Positions 52,003 to 61,211 of a stretch of DNA of 64,000 nucleotides are shown here, piece after piece. Within the stretch, counting starts at the first letter, position 1, and each line of letters starts with the position of its first letter. The DNA is taken from positions 1-64,000 of the forward strand of contig NZ_NHOT01000004.1 in assembly GCF_002197755.1 (NCBI RefSeq). The letters run 5' to 3'. Both the position numbers and the translations under genes were made by a program. A model generated the notes under the pieces. It was not told the origin of the DNA. It did not search any database and saw nothing but the letters and a program-made list of their open reading frames with translations. The DNA is from Pedobacter sp. AJM. GTDB taxonomy: Bacteria > Bacteroidota > Bacteroidia > Sphingobacteriales > Sphingobacteriaceae.

Positions 52003-54666
52003 TTATTGGTAAGTATTGTAAAAACCTTGTCTCTTGCTCAGTTTTAAATCCTGGAGAATAGACGCCTTCACTTTTAATGTTAAAGAGTAACTTTTATAAG
52101 CACCAAACGGTACCCAGTTTACACTCATATCCCAGCAATGCAAATCGCGATAAATACCAATGTTCATTGGTGTTAAACCATTATTCTGAAAATCATACCC
52201 TGAATTATAGGTAATCTTCCATTTTGGAGTAAGATTTAAATCGCCATTAAAGTTTAAGGTATTACTGGTTCTGCTTATACCTAAATCATTTGAGTACTGA
52301 AAGCTATAAGAGAATGAAAAGTTCCATGGAATATTAAAATCCACAAAGGCATTGGGATCGCGACTGATGGCTGCAAGTTGTTCGGATTGTATAGGTGATA
52401 ATCCTTTATTCTTCGCTTCATTAAGCTTATCATTTGCCTCATTTTTCTTTTTTAATGCTTCCGGATTTAAACTGTAATCGAATGAAAAGCCAATCGAAGT
52501 TAACCGGGGAATTAGATTGCCTCTCTTCCAAACGAAGGTGTTACTTCTCGTATAGATTCCTGTAGCAGGATTATAATCCAAAGCATATGCATCAAAAGTA
52601 CCATTATAGTTAATGCCCAGCTTATCCGTAAATTGTGAACGTCCGCTGAAGCCAAGTGTTGAAAGTTTATTCCTGGTGGCTAAAAAATTATAAGAACCGC
52701 TGATGCTTAAGCCCTGGATAATCGGAATCTTCCGTTCGCCTGTACCGGTAGTATCTTTGCTGGATTTCACCTTTAATTCAACGGTATTTTCTAAGCCAAA
52801 ACCAATAGATGCTGTTTTACCTGGGAAAGAGCCCTGATAAGCCATTCCCTGAAAAACAGAATAAGTTAAAGGAAGACCATTCGCATCTCTGATGATTTTC
52901 TTGCTCCCATCACTCTCAAATTCATTTTCTGAAACAGCAGCCAGAAATGGTCCACTACCTGCCTTTGTAAAATCAGGAGAATAACTGAAAGACATATTCG
53001 GTGTCATTACATGCCTGAGTGCCTTAATATTCCCCAGGTTTTTAAAAACTTTTAATCCATAAATTTTTGTAGACATGCTGGTGGAGAGGTTATAACTCCC
53101 TGCCCTTTTAAATCCGCTAACTGTATCAGATCTGATTGTGAAGCTATTATCCGCAAAAGTAGTGTAACGATTTCTAATGGTTTGAAAGTTCCAAACCTCG
53201 TTATAAGTTCCACCCAAAGAGAAGTTTAGATACTTCAGCGCAGTGAATGACATGTTAACAGGTATGTTATGGGAGAAACCAGATTTCAATCTTTTTAAAC
53301 CATCATTCTGAAACAATAAGCTATCTTTAGTATCAATGGCATTGGTTCCCTGTAAAGCATATCCCACAGTAATCTTTTGATACCACTTCTGTTCACCAAC
53401 CCTTGTTTTAGAATCAAATGGACTAAAAGTCGGTACGTTGAAAGTTAATTCAGGTAATCTGATTGAAACATCCCTGGTACTTAAAGTTTGATTACTCGTC
53501 ATCGATAACGAGTAGTTCATATTATTAGAAAACGTTCTGGAATAACTGATACTACTGTTGGTGGTATTATTCGCTATTGCCCTGATATCATATGATTGAT
53601 TGGCCGCCGTATTTCTATAGTAACTGCTTGAAGTGATATTTACACTTGCACTAAAAGTAGTTCCAGGGTTTGCATTGGCATTTTGAGAATGTGACCACCT
53701 GATACTAAAATCTTTTTTTGGATTATCGAAAGCTTCAGTTCCTTCCAGGCCATTTTTAACGCTGGCATAATTAATACCAATGTTACCGGAATATTTATAT
53801 CGCTTAATATATTGCGAATTAACACTGGCTTCATAAGAGCCATTGGTGTAAATACTACCTAAAAGTTTGGCATCCCAGTAATCATTCAACCCCAGATAAT
53901 AACCACCATTCTGCAGAAAGAACCCCCTGGTGGCATCTTCTCCCGGTGAAGGTAAAATAATGCCTGAAGTACGCTTGTTGGGCTTTGGAAAAAAGGCAAA
54001 TGGTAAACCTAAAGGAGTAGGAATATCTTCAATAATCATATAAACCGGACCAGTGATAATCTGCTTCTCTGTTACAACACCTTTAGATATCATTAAACCA
54101 AAGTGCGGATGGGGCAGGTTACAGGTACTGTACATTACATTTTTAATGTGCAGCTCATCATCAATTTGTTTCTTACTTTGTCCGCCAGAGAAAAATCCGC
54201 CCTCCTGCTCTGAAAATACGCCGAAAACTTTAGCTCGGGTGGTTTCTGAATTATAATAAATAGAATCGGCTATTGCAGATCCCTCCGGGCCAGACTTAAA
54301 AATTGGCTTCCCTACATATTTATTTGTTTTCGGATCCGTTCTGCCACTGGCAAAAATTACTTTCTTTTCAGAATCATACCTGATGTAATCTGCATCAAGT
54401 TCAAAATCACCATAAAGCACCCTGGCGTTTCCGTATAAATAAATGATACTCTTATCTTTACTGAACTTCATGGAGTCTGCCTTGTACTCCACTTTTTGAT
54501 CCAGTCCACTGTTGTTTTTTGCTGCTTTTTTAGAAGTATCCCTTTTAGAAGTATCCTGTTGAATAATTTGCTGCAATGAAAAACGGGAAAACGCGTTAGC
54601 TTTACCAACACTATGTGTTAATAAAATGACAGAAATGAGTAAAATAGAGCTCTTAAGAAGTTTCAA
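52003..54666 (-). CDS. LptD-like outer-membrane LPS-assembly protein
   Basis: An 887-aa exported outer-membrane protein. After the signal peptide (ending about KANA) comes an OstA/LptA-like beta-jellyroll domain (YLYGNARVLYGDFELDADYI, RYDSEKKVIFASGRTDPKTN). A large beta-barrel with LPFAFFPKPNKRTSGIILPS, many aromatic strands and a C-terminal region follows. This is the Bacteroidota form of LptD, which inserts lipopolysaccharide in the outer leaflet. It is the first gene of the lptD-cinA-E2 unit and divergent from two amidase genes. Confidence 0.88.
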   Translation of the reverse strand: MKLLKSSILLISVILLTHSVGKANAFSRFSLQQIIQQDTSKRDTSKKAAKNNSGLDQKVEYKADSMKFSKDKSIIYLYGNARVLYGDFELDADYIRYDSEKKVIFASGRTDPKTNKYVGKPIFKSGPEGSAIADSIYYNSETTRAKVFGVFSEQEGGFFSGGQSKKQIDDELHIKNVMYSTCNLPHPHFGLMISKGVVTEKQIITGPVYMIIEDIPTPLGLPFAFFPKPNKRTSGIILPSPGEDATRGFFLQNGGYYLGLNDYWDAKLLGSIYTNGSYEASVNSQYIKRYKYSGNIGINYASVKNGLEGTEAFDNPKKDFSIRWSHSQNANANPGTTFSASVNITSSSYYRNTAANQSYDIRAIANNTTNSSISYSRTFSNNMNYSLSMTSNQTLSTRDVSIRLPELTFNVPTFSPFDSKTRVGEQKWYQKITVGYALQGTNAIDTKDSLLFQNDGLKRLKSGFSHNIPVNMSFTALKYLNFSLGGTYNEVWNFQTIRNRYTTFADNSFTIRSDTVSGFKRAGSYNLSTSMSTKIYGLKVFKNLGNIKALRHVMTPNMSFSYSPDFTKAGSGPFLAAVSENEFESDGSKKIIRDANGLPLTYSVFQGMAYQGSFPGKTASIGFGLENTVELKVKSSKDTTGTGERKIPIIQGLSISGSYNFLATRNKLSTLGFSGRSQFTDKLGINYNGTFDAYALDYNPATGIYTRSNTFVWKRGNLIPRLTSIGFSFDYSLNPEALKKKNEANDKLNEAKNKGLSPIQSEQLAAISRDPNAFVDFNIPWNFSFSYSFQYSNDLGISRTSNTLNFNGDLNLTPKWKITYNSGYDFQNNGLTPMNIGIYRDLHCWDMSVNWVPFGAYKSYSLTLKVKASILQDLKLSKRQGFYNTYQ

Positions 54667-54682
54667 ATTCGTATTTGAATGT

Positions 54683-54690
54683 TATTTTTG
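54683..54690 (+). promoter_or_regulatory. -7 promoter element for the tandem amidase genes
   Basis: TATTTTTG matches TAnnTTTG. Transcription would begin near 54696, supporting a translation start at 54741 rather than at 54675. It lies in the divergent space upstream of the lptD-like gene. Confidence 0.55.
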
Positions 54691-54740
54691 CACAGATGTT
54701 TAATCAAAAACGTTCAAAATTAGTGAAAAATATACCATTG

Positions 54741-55604
54741 ATGTATCTTAAAACCATTTTAACATTCATTATTTACTTTGCGCTTGTTAATACAATTGAT
54801 AATCAGGCAATTGCACAGGGATATAAAATTAAGACAATTGTAATCGATGCAGGACATGGCGGTAAAGATGGCGCCACACATGGCATTTATTCAAAAGAGA
54901 AAGATGTTGCCTTGAAAACAGCATTAAATTTAGGAAAGGCACTTCAGGATAGTATTAAAGATATCAAAGTGGTATATACCAGGGAAACTGATGTTTTTAT
55001 TCCTCTTTATGAACGGATAAATATTGCAAATAATGCAAAAGCTGATCTTTTCATCTCTATTCACTTAAATGATATGCCTGTAAGGGTATCAAGAGTGGTG
55101 GATTATTACAAAAAAGTAAAAGGAAGAAGTGTTCCTGTTTACAAAACCATCGCTGCCAAAAGCACTTCAACTAAAGGAACAGAAACATTTGTTTCAGGAA
55201 CCGGCCGCTTAGGCGAACAGGATGAGGTGATCAAACGGGAGAATGCATCCATGTTCCTGGAAGATAACTATCAGAAAAACTATGAAGGCTTCATTGCCAA
55301 TACCCCTGAAAATGATATCATGTTATCCCTCATGAAACAAACCAACCGGGATAGAAGTTTAAAGTTTGCATCATTGCTTCAGCAGGAATATGTAAATGCA
55401 GGCAGAATCAACCGTGGTGTACAGGAGAAAAGTCTGGCCGTGCTCGCTAGAGCGGCAATGCCTGCCGTATTGACTGAAATTGGTTTTGTCAGTAATCCTG
55501 ATGAAGAAGACTACATGAATTCACCTGAGGGTCAGAAGGAAATTGTTGATGGTATTATTAAAGCAATTAAAAACTATAAACGCATAGCAGAAACCTCATT
55601 CTAA
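54741..55604 (+). CDS. N-acetylmuramoyl-L-alanine amidase (Amidase_3)
   Basis: A 287-aa periplasmic zinc amidase that cleaves the stem peptide from muramic acid. Met 54741 opens a signal peptide (MYLKTILTFIIYFALVNTID to AIAQ). The zinc and catalytic motifs are present: IDAGHGGKDGA, E after KVVYTRETD, LFISIHLND and LTEIGFVSNPDEE. A loop with RVVDYYKKVKGRSVPVYKTI is an insertion absent from its neighbour. Upstream in-frame Mets at 54675 and 54696 would lie at or before the predicted promoter. It lies 10 bp before a second amidase gene. Confidence 0.9.
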   Translation: MYLKTILTFIIYFALVNTIDNQAIAQGYKIKTIVIDAGHGGKDGATHGIYSKEKDVALKTALNLGKALQDSIKDIKVVYTRETDVFIPLYERINIANNAKADLFISIHLNDMPVRVSRVVDYYKKVKGRSVPVYKTIAAKSTSTKGTETFVSGTGRLGEQDEVIKRENASMFLEDNYQKNYEGFIANTPENDIMLSLMKQTNRDRSLKFASLLQQEYVNAGRINRGVQEKSLAVLARAAMPAVLTEIGFVSNPDEEDYMNSPEGQKEIVDGIIKAIKNYKRIAETSF

Positions 55605-55614
55605 TATCCTATAA

Positions 55615-56394
55615 ATGAAGATTAAACGTGCAATAACATCAGTTTTTATCTTAACCCTCTTTTTTGTTCAGGTTTTATTCGCACAGGGATATAAAATCAA
55701 AACCATTGTGATCGATCCCGGACACGGCGGAAGAAAACCCGGTGCTTCAGGAAGTTATTCAAAAGAAAAAGATATCGCACTTAAGGTGGCTTTAAAACTA
55801 GGCGCAAAACTTCAGGAAGATATGCCTGGGATCAAGGTTATTTATACCCGTACAAAAGATGTGGATGTTGACCTGTACAGGCGTGCTGAAATTGCCAATA
55901 ACGCAAATGCTGATTTATTTATTTCGGTGCATTGCAATTCCATGCCATCCGGAAATAAACATGTAAAAGGAACAGAAACATTGGTTGCTGGTTCTCACCG
56001 GTTGAAAGAACAAGATGCCGCCATCCGGGAAAATGCGGATATTAAGCTGGAAAAAAACTATAAAAGCAAATATGATGGCTATGATCCAAATAAACCCGGA
56101 ACATTTATTTTAATGTCATTGCTTAAAAACACATTCAGAGATAAAAGCATTAAATTTGCCAAACTGGTGCAAAACAGTTACGTAAACCGTGATAAAAGAG
56201 GCAGCAGAGGCGTTAAAGAACAAGGCGTTTTGGTTTTACAGCGTTGCGGAATGCCGGCTATATTAACTGAAGTTGGATTTATTTCCAATCAGGAAGAAGA
56301 AAAATACATCAACTCCAGTAGCGGCCAAAGTGAAATTGCCGATTCCATATTGGCTGCTATTAAAAAATACAGGAAAGATGTTGAAGTTGATTAA
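55615..56394 (+). CDS. N-acetylmuramoyl-L-alanine amidase (Amidase_3), second copy
   Basis: A 259-aa paralogue of the preceding gene. The signal peptide ends about VLFAQ; it shares GYKIKTIVIDPGHGGRKPGA, VIYTRTKDVDVDLYRRAEIA, DLFISVHCNSMP and AILTEVGFISNQEEEKYINS. It lacks the extra loop of the first copy. Tandem arrangement 10 bp apart implies one transcript and recent duplication or division of labour in peptidoglycan turnover. Confidence 0.93.
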   Translation: MKIKRAITSVFILTLFFVQVLFAQGYKIKTIVIDPGHGGRKPGASGSYSKEKDIALKVALKLGAKLQEDMPGIKVIYTRTKDVDVDLYRRAEIANNANADLFISVHCNSMPSGNKHVKGTETLVAGSHRLKEQDAAIRENADIKLEKNYKSKYDGYDPNKPGTFILMSLLKNTFRDKSIKFAKLVQNSYVNRDKRGSRGVKEQGVLVLQRCGMPAILTEVGFISNQEEEKYINSSSGQSEIADSILAAIKKYRKDVEVD

Positions 56395-56475
56395 TATTAA
56401 ATATTATTCAGCTTATTGTTAAAATAATAACAAATACCAAACAAAAACGTTGGTGCAAACATTATGTAATTATAA

Positions 56476-56483
56476 TACCTTTG
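56476..56483 (+). promoter_or_regulatory. -7 promoter element of the MlaD-type gene
   Basis: TACCTTTG is a perfect TAnnTTTG element, with a TTG at 56450-56452 that could serve as -33. It lies 72 bp before the start codon at 56555. Confidence 0.6.
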
Positions 56484-56554
56484 CATTACAAAAATGATAG
56501 CGCTCAGGCAAATGATGAATACAAATCATATTTGCAGCGAATAAATAGAAACAC

Positions 56555-57508
56555 ATGAAAATTAAGAACGAAACCAAAGTCGGTATTTTAGCTGCATTCG
56601 CCATTGCTTTATTAATTATCGGATATAACTTTTTAAAGGGAAATTCCATATTCTCCAGTGAAACAACCTTGTTTGCAAGATATACCCGTGTAGATGGTTT
56701 AACCGTTTCCAAACCCGTTTTAATCAATGGTTATCAGATTGGCCGCGTGGCGAAGCTACAATTAGAACCGGGTGGAACAATCCTGGCTACCTTAAGTATT
56801 AATAGCAAATATGATATTCCTGAAAATAGTGTTGCACGGTTAGAAGGTACTGATCTTTTAGGAAGTAAAGCCATCGTAATGTCGCTTGGAAATTCAAAGA
56901 AAATTGCTGAAGATGGTTTTACCTTAAATGCCAATGTTGAAAAGGGTTTGATGGAACAGGTTCAACCTGTTCAAAAGAAGGCTGAACTGATCATAGGCAA
57001 AATGGATTCGATCCTGAGCAGTGTAAATTCGATATTGAATCCGAATTTTCAGAAAAATGTAGATAAAAGTTTCAATAGTATTGCCGGAACACTTGCTTCA
57101 TTGGAAACAACCTCTAAAAAGGTTGATGGTCTAGTAGGTTCTGAAAGTGCCCGTATCGAAGCTATTTTTAAAAATGTAGAAGGCATTACAGCAAACCTGA
57201 ATAATAACAACAAAAAAATCAGTGATATTTTAACCAATATCAATACGGTAACTGATAAGTTTGCAGCAGCTAATTTTAAACAAACCTTAGATAATGCCAA
57301 TAATGCCATTGCAGATTTGCAAAGTGTGATCTCCGGTATTAAAGATGGCAAAGGCAGTTTAGGTTTATTGTTAAATGATGATAAAATGTATAACAACCTG
57401 AATAGTGCTTCAAAAAATCTCGATGAGTTGATGATCGATTTAAAAGCCAATCCTAAGCGTTATGTACATTTCTCTGTATTTGGCGGTGGGAATAAAAAAG
57501 ATAAGTAA
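56555..57508 (+). CDS. MlaD/MCE-family lipid-transport protein
   Basis: A 317-aa protein with one N-terminal membrane anchor (about residues 8-27) and an MCE domain (about 38-115: FARYTRVDGLTVSKPVLING, YQIGRVAKLQLEPG, LEGTDLLGSKAIVMSLG). A long helical region follows, with repeated NNANNAIADLQ-type heptads, typical of MCE proteins that form hexameric tunnels moving phospholipids between membranes. No adjacent MlaE/F genes are present in the window. It ends in LMIDLKANPKRYVHFSVFGG, a common C-terminus of the family. Confidence 0.93.
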   Translation: MKIKNETKVGILAAFAIALLIIGYNFLKGNSIFSSETTLFARYTRVDGLTVSKPVLINGYQIGRVAKLQLEPGGTILATLSINSKYDIPENSVARLEGTDLLGSKAIVMSLGNSKKIAEDGFTLNANVEKGLMEQVQPVQKKAELIIGKMDSILSSVNSILNPNFQKNVDKSFNSIAGTLASLETTSKKVDGLVGSESARIEAIFKNVEGITANLNNNNKKISDILTNINTVTDKFAAANFKQTLDNANNAIADLQSVISGIKDGKGSLGLLLNDDKMYNNLNSASKNLDELMIDLKANPKRYVHFSVFGGGNKKDK

Positions 57509-57525
57509 TTTGATTTTATAATTTG

Positions 57526-57559
57526 AAGCCTTGTAATTGATATTGCAAGGCTTTTTTTA
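57526..57559 (+). terminator. rho-independent terminator after the MlaD-type gene
   Basis: AAGCCTTG (57526-57533) pairs with CAAGGCTT (57546-57553), followed by a run of T. It lies 17 bp downstream of the stop codon. Confidence 0.9.
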
Positions 57560-57718
57560 TGCCTTAATTTTACTTGTGTGCGTGATAAAGGAATGATATA
57601 AGAATCATTAATGATAAAAGTATATATTAAAAAGTAAAATACATCAACAGGCAAATCCGCAGCAGAAACTTATTTAACCCGCTAAATTCAAGAACTTTAC
57701 GATTAAAGCAGACTAAAT

Positions 57719-58624
57719 TTAAAGCTGAAAGGTTCTACCTTCTACTGCTAATTCTGTATTTTCAAAAATGGACTGTGTTTCTTCAAGAAGCATTTGGAGC
57801 GTTTTATAACGCGATGAAAAATGGCCGATCAGTAACTTGTTTATCCCATTGATACTGGCTATTTCGCCTGCCTGCTTTGCGGTGGTATGATGGGTTTCAT
57901 TTGCCCTATCCAGCAGTTCGTGCATAAAGGTAGCTTCATGATACAAGGTATCACATCCCTTGATGGTTGCAAAATAGCTTTCATCATACATGGTATCTGA
58001 ACAATAAGCATATGATCTTGGTGGCTCAGCAGGTGTTGTAAAGTCTTCGCTTCTTAAAATTTCACCATTAGCCTGCTCTACATCCTTTCCTTTTTTTAAG
58101 GCTGCATAGTAAGCCATGGGGATATGTTCAGTTTTTTCCTTGATTAACTTACGCTGTCTTGGTTTTTGCTGAAATATAAATCCGGTAGTTGGAATCCGAT
58201 GGTTTAATATTACTGTTTTTACAATCAGGTCCTGGTTTTCAAAAATTTGTCTGGACTGATCAGCCTCAATTGGAAAAAATTCGATAGGATACCTTAAGTT
58301 GGTATCAGAATATTTAAACTGAATTTCTAAAATCTCCAGAAGTGGTGCAGGAGCAAAAATCTGCATGGGTTTAATCCGGCCATTTAAATGAAGGCTGGAA
58401 AGTAAACCAATCAAACCAAAGTAATGGTCGCCATGCAAATGGCTGATAAAAATATGATCGATCCGTGCAGCCTTAAGATTGTATTTGGTCAGCTGCTGCT
58501 GGGTGCCTTCTCCGCAATCAATCAGGTAATACTTTTCGTTACAATTCAAAAGTTGTGCAGAAGGATTCCTGTTGAAAACAGGTGTCGCCGAACTACTTCC
58601 TAGAATAGTAACTTCAAATTTCAT
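57719..58624 (-). CDS. rnz: ribonuclease Z
   Basis: A 301-aa MBL-fold endoribonuclease that trims tRNA 3' ends. The zinc motif HISHLHGDHYFGLIGLLSSL is intact, with LIDCGEGTQQQL, HRIPTTGFIFQQKPRQRKL and the later YCSDTMYDE, LYHEATFMHE and LLIGHFSSRYK elements. Length matches short-form RNase Z. It is separated from the upstream STAS gene by a terminator hairpin. Confidence 0.95.
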   Translation of the reverse strand: MKFEVTILGSSSATPVFNRNPSAQLLNCNEKYYLIDCGEGTQQQLTKYNLKAARIDHIFISHLHGDHYFGLIGLLSSLHLNGRIKPMQIFAPAPLLEILEIQFKYSDTNLRYPIEFFPIEADQSRQIFENQDLIVKTVILNHRIPTTGFIFQQKPRQRKLIKEKTEHIPMAYYAALKKGKDVEQANGEILRSEDFTTPAEPPRSYAYCSDTMYDESYFATIKGCDTLYHEATFMHELLDRANETHHTTAKQAGEIASINGINKLLIGHFSSRYKTLQMLLEETQSIFENTELAVEGRTFQL

Positions 58625-58638
58625 AATGGTATGATATA

Positions 58639-58668
58639 AAAAACCTCGTAGGTTTTCGTACTACGAGG
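58639..58668 (-). terminator. terminator downstream of the STAS gene
   Basis: CCTCGTAG (58644-58651) and CTACGAGG (58661-58668) form an 8-bp stem with a 9-nt loop; on the minus strand a TTTTTTAT tail follows. It separates the STAS gene from rnz. Confidence 0.8.
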
Positions 58669-58692
58669 CTAAATTTTGAATTAAAACGTTGT

Positions 58693-59070
58693 TTATTTAT
58701 CGCCTCTGAACTCTTTTTCCAATTCATCCATAAAGATAAAATCGGTCGCTTCTTCTATTGTATTAACAAACGTTACAGATTGAAATATGTTTGACAATTC
58801 TATAATCGGTTCGAGCTGATCATTAATACCTGTTACAATAAATAATCCTCCAACCGACTTACAAAGCCTGTCGCCAACCAAAAGGCAGCTTAGATCCTGT
58901 GCATCATTGCATTCCTGTACATCGCTTAAGTCGACAATAATATTTTTAAATCCTTCTGCATTAAGCAAATACAATTCAGATTTTACGCCAGGTGCATTAT
59001 CATTGGTAAATTTAGGCTCTTCTAACTTTAAAGTAACGTATTTATCGTGTTTATCTACTGAAAATTTCAT
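58693..59070 (-). CDS. STAS-domain protein (anti-sigma factor antagonist-like)
   Basis: A 125-aa STAS-fold protein. Visible pattern: VTLKLEEPKFTNDNAPGVKS and NIIVDLSDVQECNDAQDLSC. The usual phosphorylatable Ser in the D-S-S/T motif is represented by DAQDLSC, so control by phosphorylation is uncertain. No anti-sigma kinase is nearby. It probably acts in protein-protein regulation in the cytoplasm. Confidence 0.85.
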   Translation of the reverse strand: MKFSVDKHDKYVTLKLEEPKFTNDNAPGVKSELYLLNAEGFKNIIVDLSDVQECNDAQDLSCLLVGDRLCKSVGGLFIVTGINDQLEPIIELSNIFQSVTFVNTIEEATDFIFMDELEKEFRGDK

Positions 59071-59113
59071 TTCTGTTCTTCTTGTTTTACTAAAGTATAA
59101 ATTCCATCGATTT

Positions 59114-60058
59114 TTAGAGTGATTGCAAAGCCTTGATCACATTGGCTTCAATGCGACTGGAAATGGCATCGGCATCAGCTTTTATAAAAGACTCTCCAAC
59201 AATCTGTTCATAGAGTTCGATATAACGCGCTGATATGGAATTAACTATATCTGGTGTCATTTCCGGAACAGCTTGCCCATCTTTACCCTGAAAACCATTT
59301 TCTATTAACCACTTTCTTACAAATTCTTTTGAAAGTTGTTTTTGTGGTTCATCAGCATTTTGACGTTCCTGATATCCATCTGCATAGAAATAGCGTGAAG
59401 AATCTGGCGTATGAATTTCATCTATTAGGTAAATAACACCATCCGCCTTACCAAATTCATACTTCGTATCCACTAAAATCAATCCGCTTTTGGCTGCGAT
59501 TTCAGTTCCCCTTTCATATAATGCGTAGGTATATTTCTCCAATTGTTCATAATCAGAGATAGACACAATTCCTTTGGCTAAAATATCTTCCTTTGAAATA
59601 TCTTCATCATGCCCTACTGATGCTTTTGTCGTTGGCGTAATAATAGGCTGAGGTAATTTATCGTTTTCTTTCAAACCATCAGGTAGTGAAACACCACATA
59701 CTGAACGTTTACCCGCACTATACTCCCGCCAGGCATGACCAGCTAAATAACCTCTGATTACCATTTCAACTTTAAAGGGTTCACAAATGCGACCAATAGT
59801 CACCATTGGATCTGGAACATCTAAAACCCAGTTTGGAACAATATCATTCGTAGCAGCTAAAAATTTAGCAGCGATTTGATTTAAAACCTGTCCCTTAAAA
59901 GGAATGGCTTCAGGCAAAACGACATCAAATGCAGAGATACGATCTGATACCACCATTACCATTAATCTATCGGCTATGGTATACACATCACGTACTTTAC
60001 CTTTATAGAAATTACTTTGATCTGGAAAATTAAAACGGGTTTCTTTTAGTGCTTTCAT
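59114..60058 (-). CDS. purC: phosphoribosylaminoimidazole-succinocarboxamide synthase (SAICAR synthetase)
   Basis: A 314-aa purine-biosynthesis enzyme that joins aspartate to CAIR using ATP. Visible: [83 protein letters not shown] and [15 protein letters not shown]. The start is Met 60058 ([13 protein letters not shown]); the frame to 60109 adds unsupported residues. This is the longer Bacteroidota/eukaryote-like form with the GHAWREY element. Confidence 0.95.
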   Translation of the reverse strand: MKALKETRFNFPDQSNFYKGKVRDVYTIADRLMVMVVSDRISAFDVVLPEAIPFKGQVLNQIAAKFLAATNDIVPNWVLDVPDPMVTIGRICEPFKVEMVIRGYLAGHAWREYSAGKRSVCGVSLPDGLKENDKLPQPIITPTTKASVGHDEDISKEDILAKGIVSISDYEQLEKYTYALYERGTEIAAKSGLILVDTKYEFGKADGVIYLIDEIHTPDSSRYFYADGYQERQNADEPQKQLSKEFVRKWLIENGFQGKDGQAVPEMTPDIVNSISARYIELYEQIVGESFIKADADAISSRIEANVIKALQSL

Positions 60059-60081
60059 GAGGGGATAAAAATAAGTAAAAA

Positions 60082-60145
60082 AGTCTAAAGTCGGAAAGTC
60101 TTTAGTCAAGAGTCAATTTAGACTATAGACTACCGACTCAGGACT
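60082..60145. repeat. AGTC/GACT heptad array with mirror-image halves
   Basis: AGTC occurs at 60082, 60089, 60097, 60104 and 60111, then GACT at 60121, 60128, 60135 and 60142, nearly always 7 bp apart. The two halves can pair as an imperfect hairpin. It sits between the PhoH stop and the PurC start. Similar short heptad arrays occur between genes in Sphingobacteriaceae as far as I recall; function unknown. Confidence 0.7.
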
Positions 60146-60148
60146 CAC

Positions 60149-61108
60149 CTACTGAATATCGCCGTAAGCTTTTAAGATATCTTTCACCAATTTATGGCGA
60201 ACCACATCCTCTCCGCTTAAATAGATAATATCTATGCCTTTGATGTCTTCCAGGATTCTTAAGCCATTGAACAAGCCGGACATCTGTTTTTTAGGCAAAT
60301 CTATCTGTGTCACATCACCTGTTACAATAAATTTAGCAGTTGGTCCCATACGTGTTAAAAACATTTTTAACTGCATATCCGTGGCATTCTGTGCCTCATC
60401 AAGAATTACAAAACAATTATCTAACGTACGGCCACGCATAAATGCAAGGGGTGCAATTTCTATGGTTCGGTTTTCGATATAGAATTTCAACTTCTCTGCC
60501 GGAATCATATCATCCAGCGCATCGTAAAGCGGACGTAAATACGGATCAATTTTTTCTTTTAAATCGCCCGGTAAGAAACCGAGGTTCTCCCCTGCCTCTA
60601 CGGCAGGGCGTGTTAATATAATGCGTTTAATCTCCTTATTCTTAAGCGCACGAACAGCCAATGCTACTGCGGTATACGTTTTACCCGTTCCTGCCGGACC
60701 AATCGCAAATAGGATATCATTTTTAGCAATACTGCTTACCATTCTTCGCTGATTGGCCGTTCTGGCTTTCACTAAAAGACCGTTAGTACCAAAAACAATC
60801 ACCTCTCCACCTCCGCCGGTTGGCTGTTCTGCATCTTTTTTTGCTACACCATTGGCCTTTGCGCCTAATATGGTTTCCACATCATTATTGGTTAGTGAAC
60901 TATATTTTTCCAGGTGTGCCACCAGCTGACTGAATTTTTCTTCGAAGGCCTTAAGTTCCTGTTCATCACCGAGAACCTTAATTTCACTTCCTCTTGCCAC
61001 CAGCTTTAACTTAGCGAAGGCACTTTTAATCATTTCGTAATTCTCATTATTTGCTCCCCAGAAGTGAGCAGGATTTACGGTATCCAGAGTTAATTTTAAT
61101 TCGTTCAA
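60149..61108 (-). CDS. phoH: PhoH-family ATPase
   Basis: A 319-aa cytoplasmic ATPase (PhoH/YbeZ type) linked to RNA metabolism and stress. The N-terminal KH-like/PhoH-leading region is followed by Walker A AIGPAGTGKTYTAVALAVRA, RPAVEAGENLGFLPGDLKEK, Walker B FVILDEAQNATDMQLKMFLT and TGDVTQIDLP. Length is normal. It is followed by a heptad-repeat array and purC on the same strand. Confidence 0.95.
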   Translation of the reverse strand: MNELKLTLDTVNPAHFWGANNENYEMIKSAFAKLKLVARGSEIKVLGDEQELKAFEEKFSQLVAHLEKYSSLTNNDVETILGAKANGVAKKDAEQPTGGGGEVIVFGTNGLLVKARTANQRRMVSSIAKNDILFAIGPAGTGKTYTAVALAVRALKNKEIKRIILTRPAVEAGENLGFLPGDLKEKIDPYLRPLYDALDDMIPAEKLKFYIENRTIEIAPLAFMRGRTLDNCFVILDEAQNATDMQLKMFLTRMGPTAKFIVTGDVTQIDLPKKQMSGLFNGLRILEDIKGIDIIYLSGEDVVRHKLVKDILKAYGDIQ

Positions 61109-61211
61109 ACTATAGTATTTTAAAAAGTTATCGGGGTATATTAATTAAAATTTGAATATTTGCAGACGCTTAGGCCTCTACGCAAGAATAAGCAATAATA
61201 ATGAATTTTTA

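Noticed and set aside
54675-54740. N-terminal extension of the first amidase from ATG 54675
   Set aside because: It would place translation before the predicted transcription start and ahead of the signal peptide; start 54741 fits better.
57049-57450. 133-aa minus-strand frame opposite the MCE gene
   Set aside because: Leu/Ser-rich product typical of antisense to a helical repeat region; no family features.
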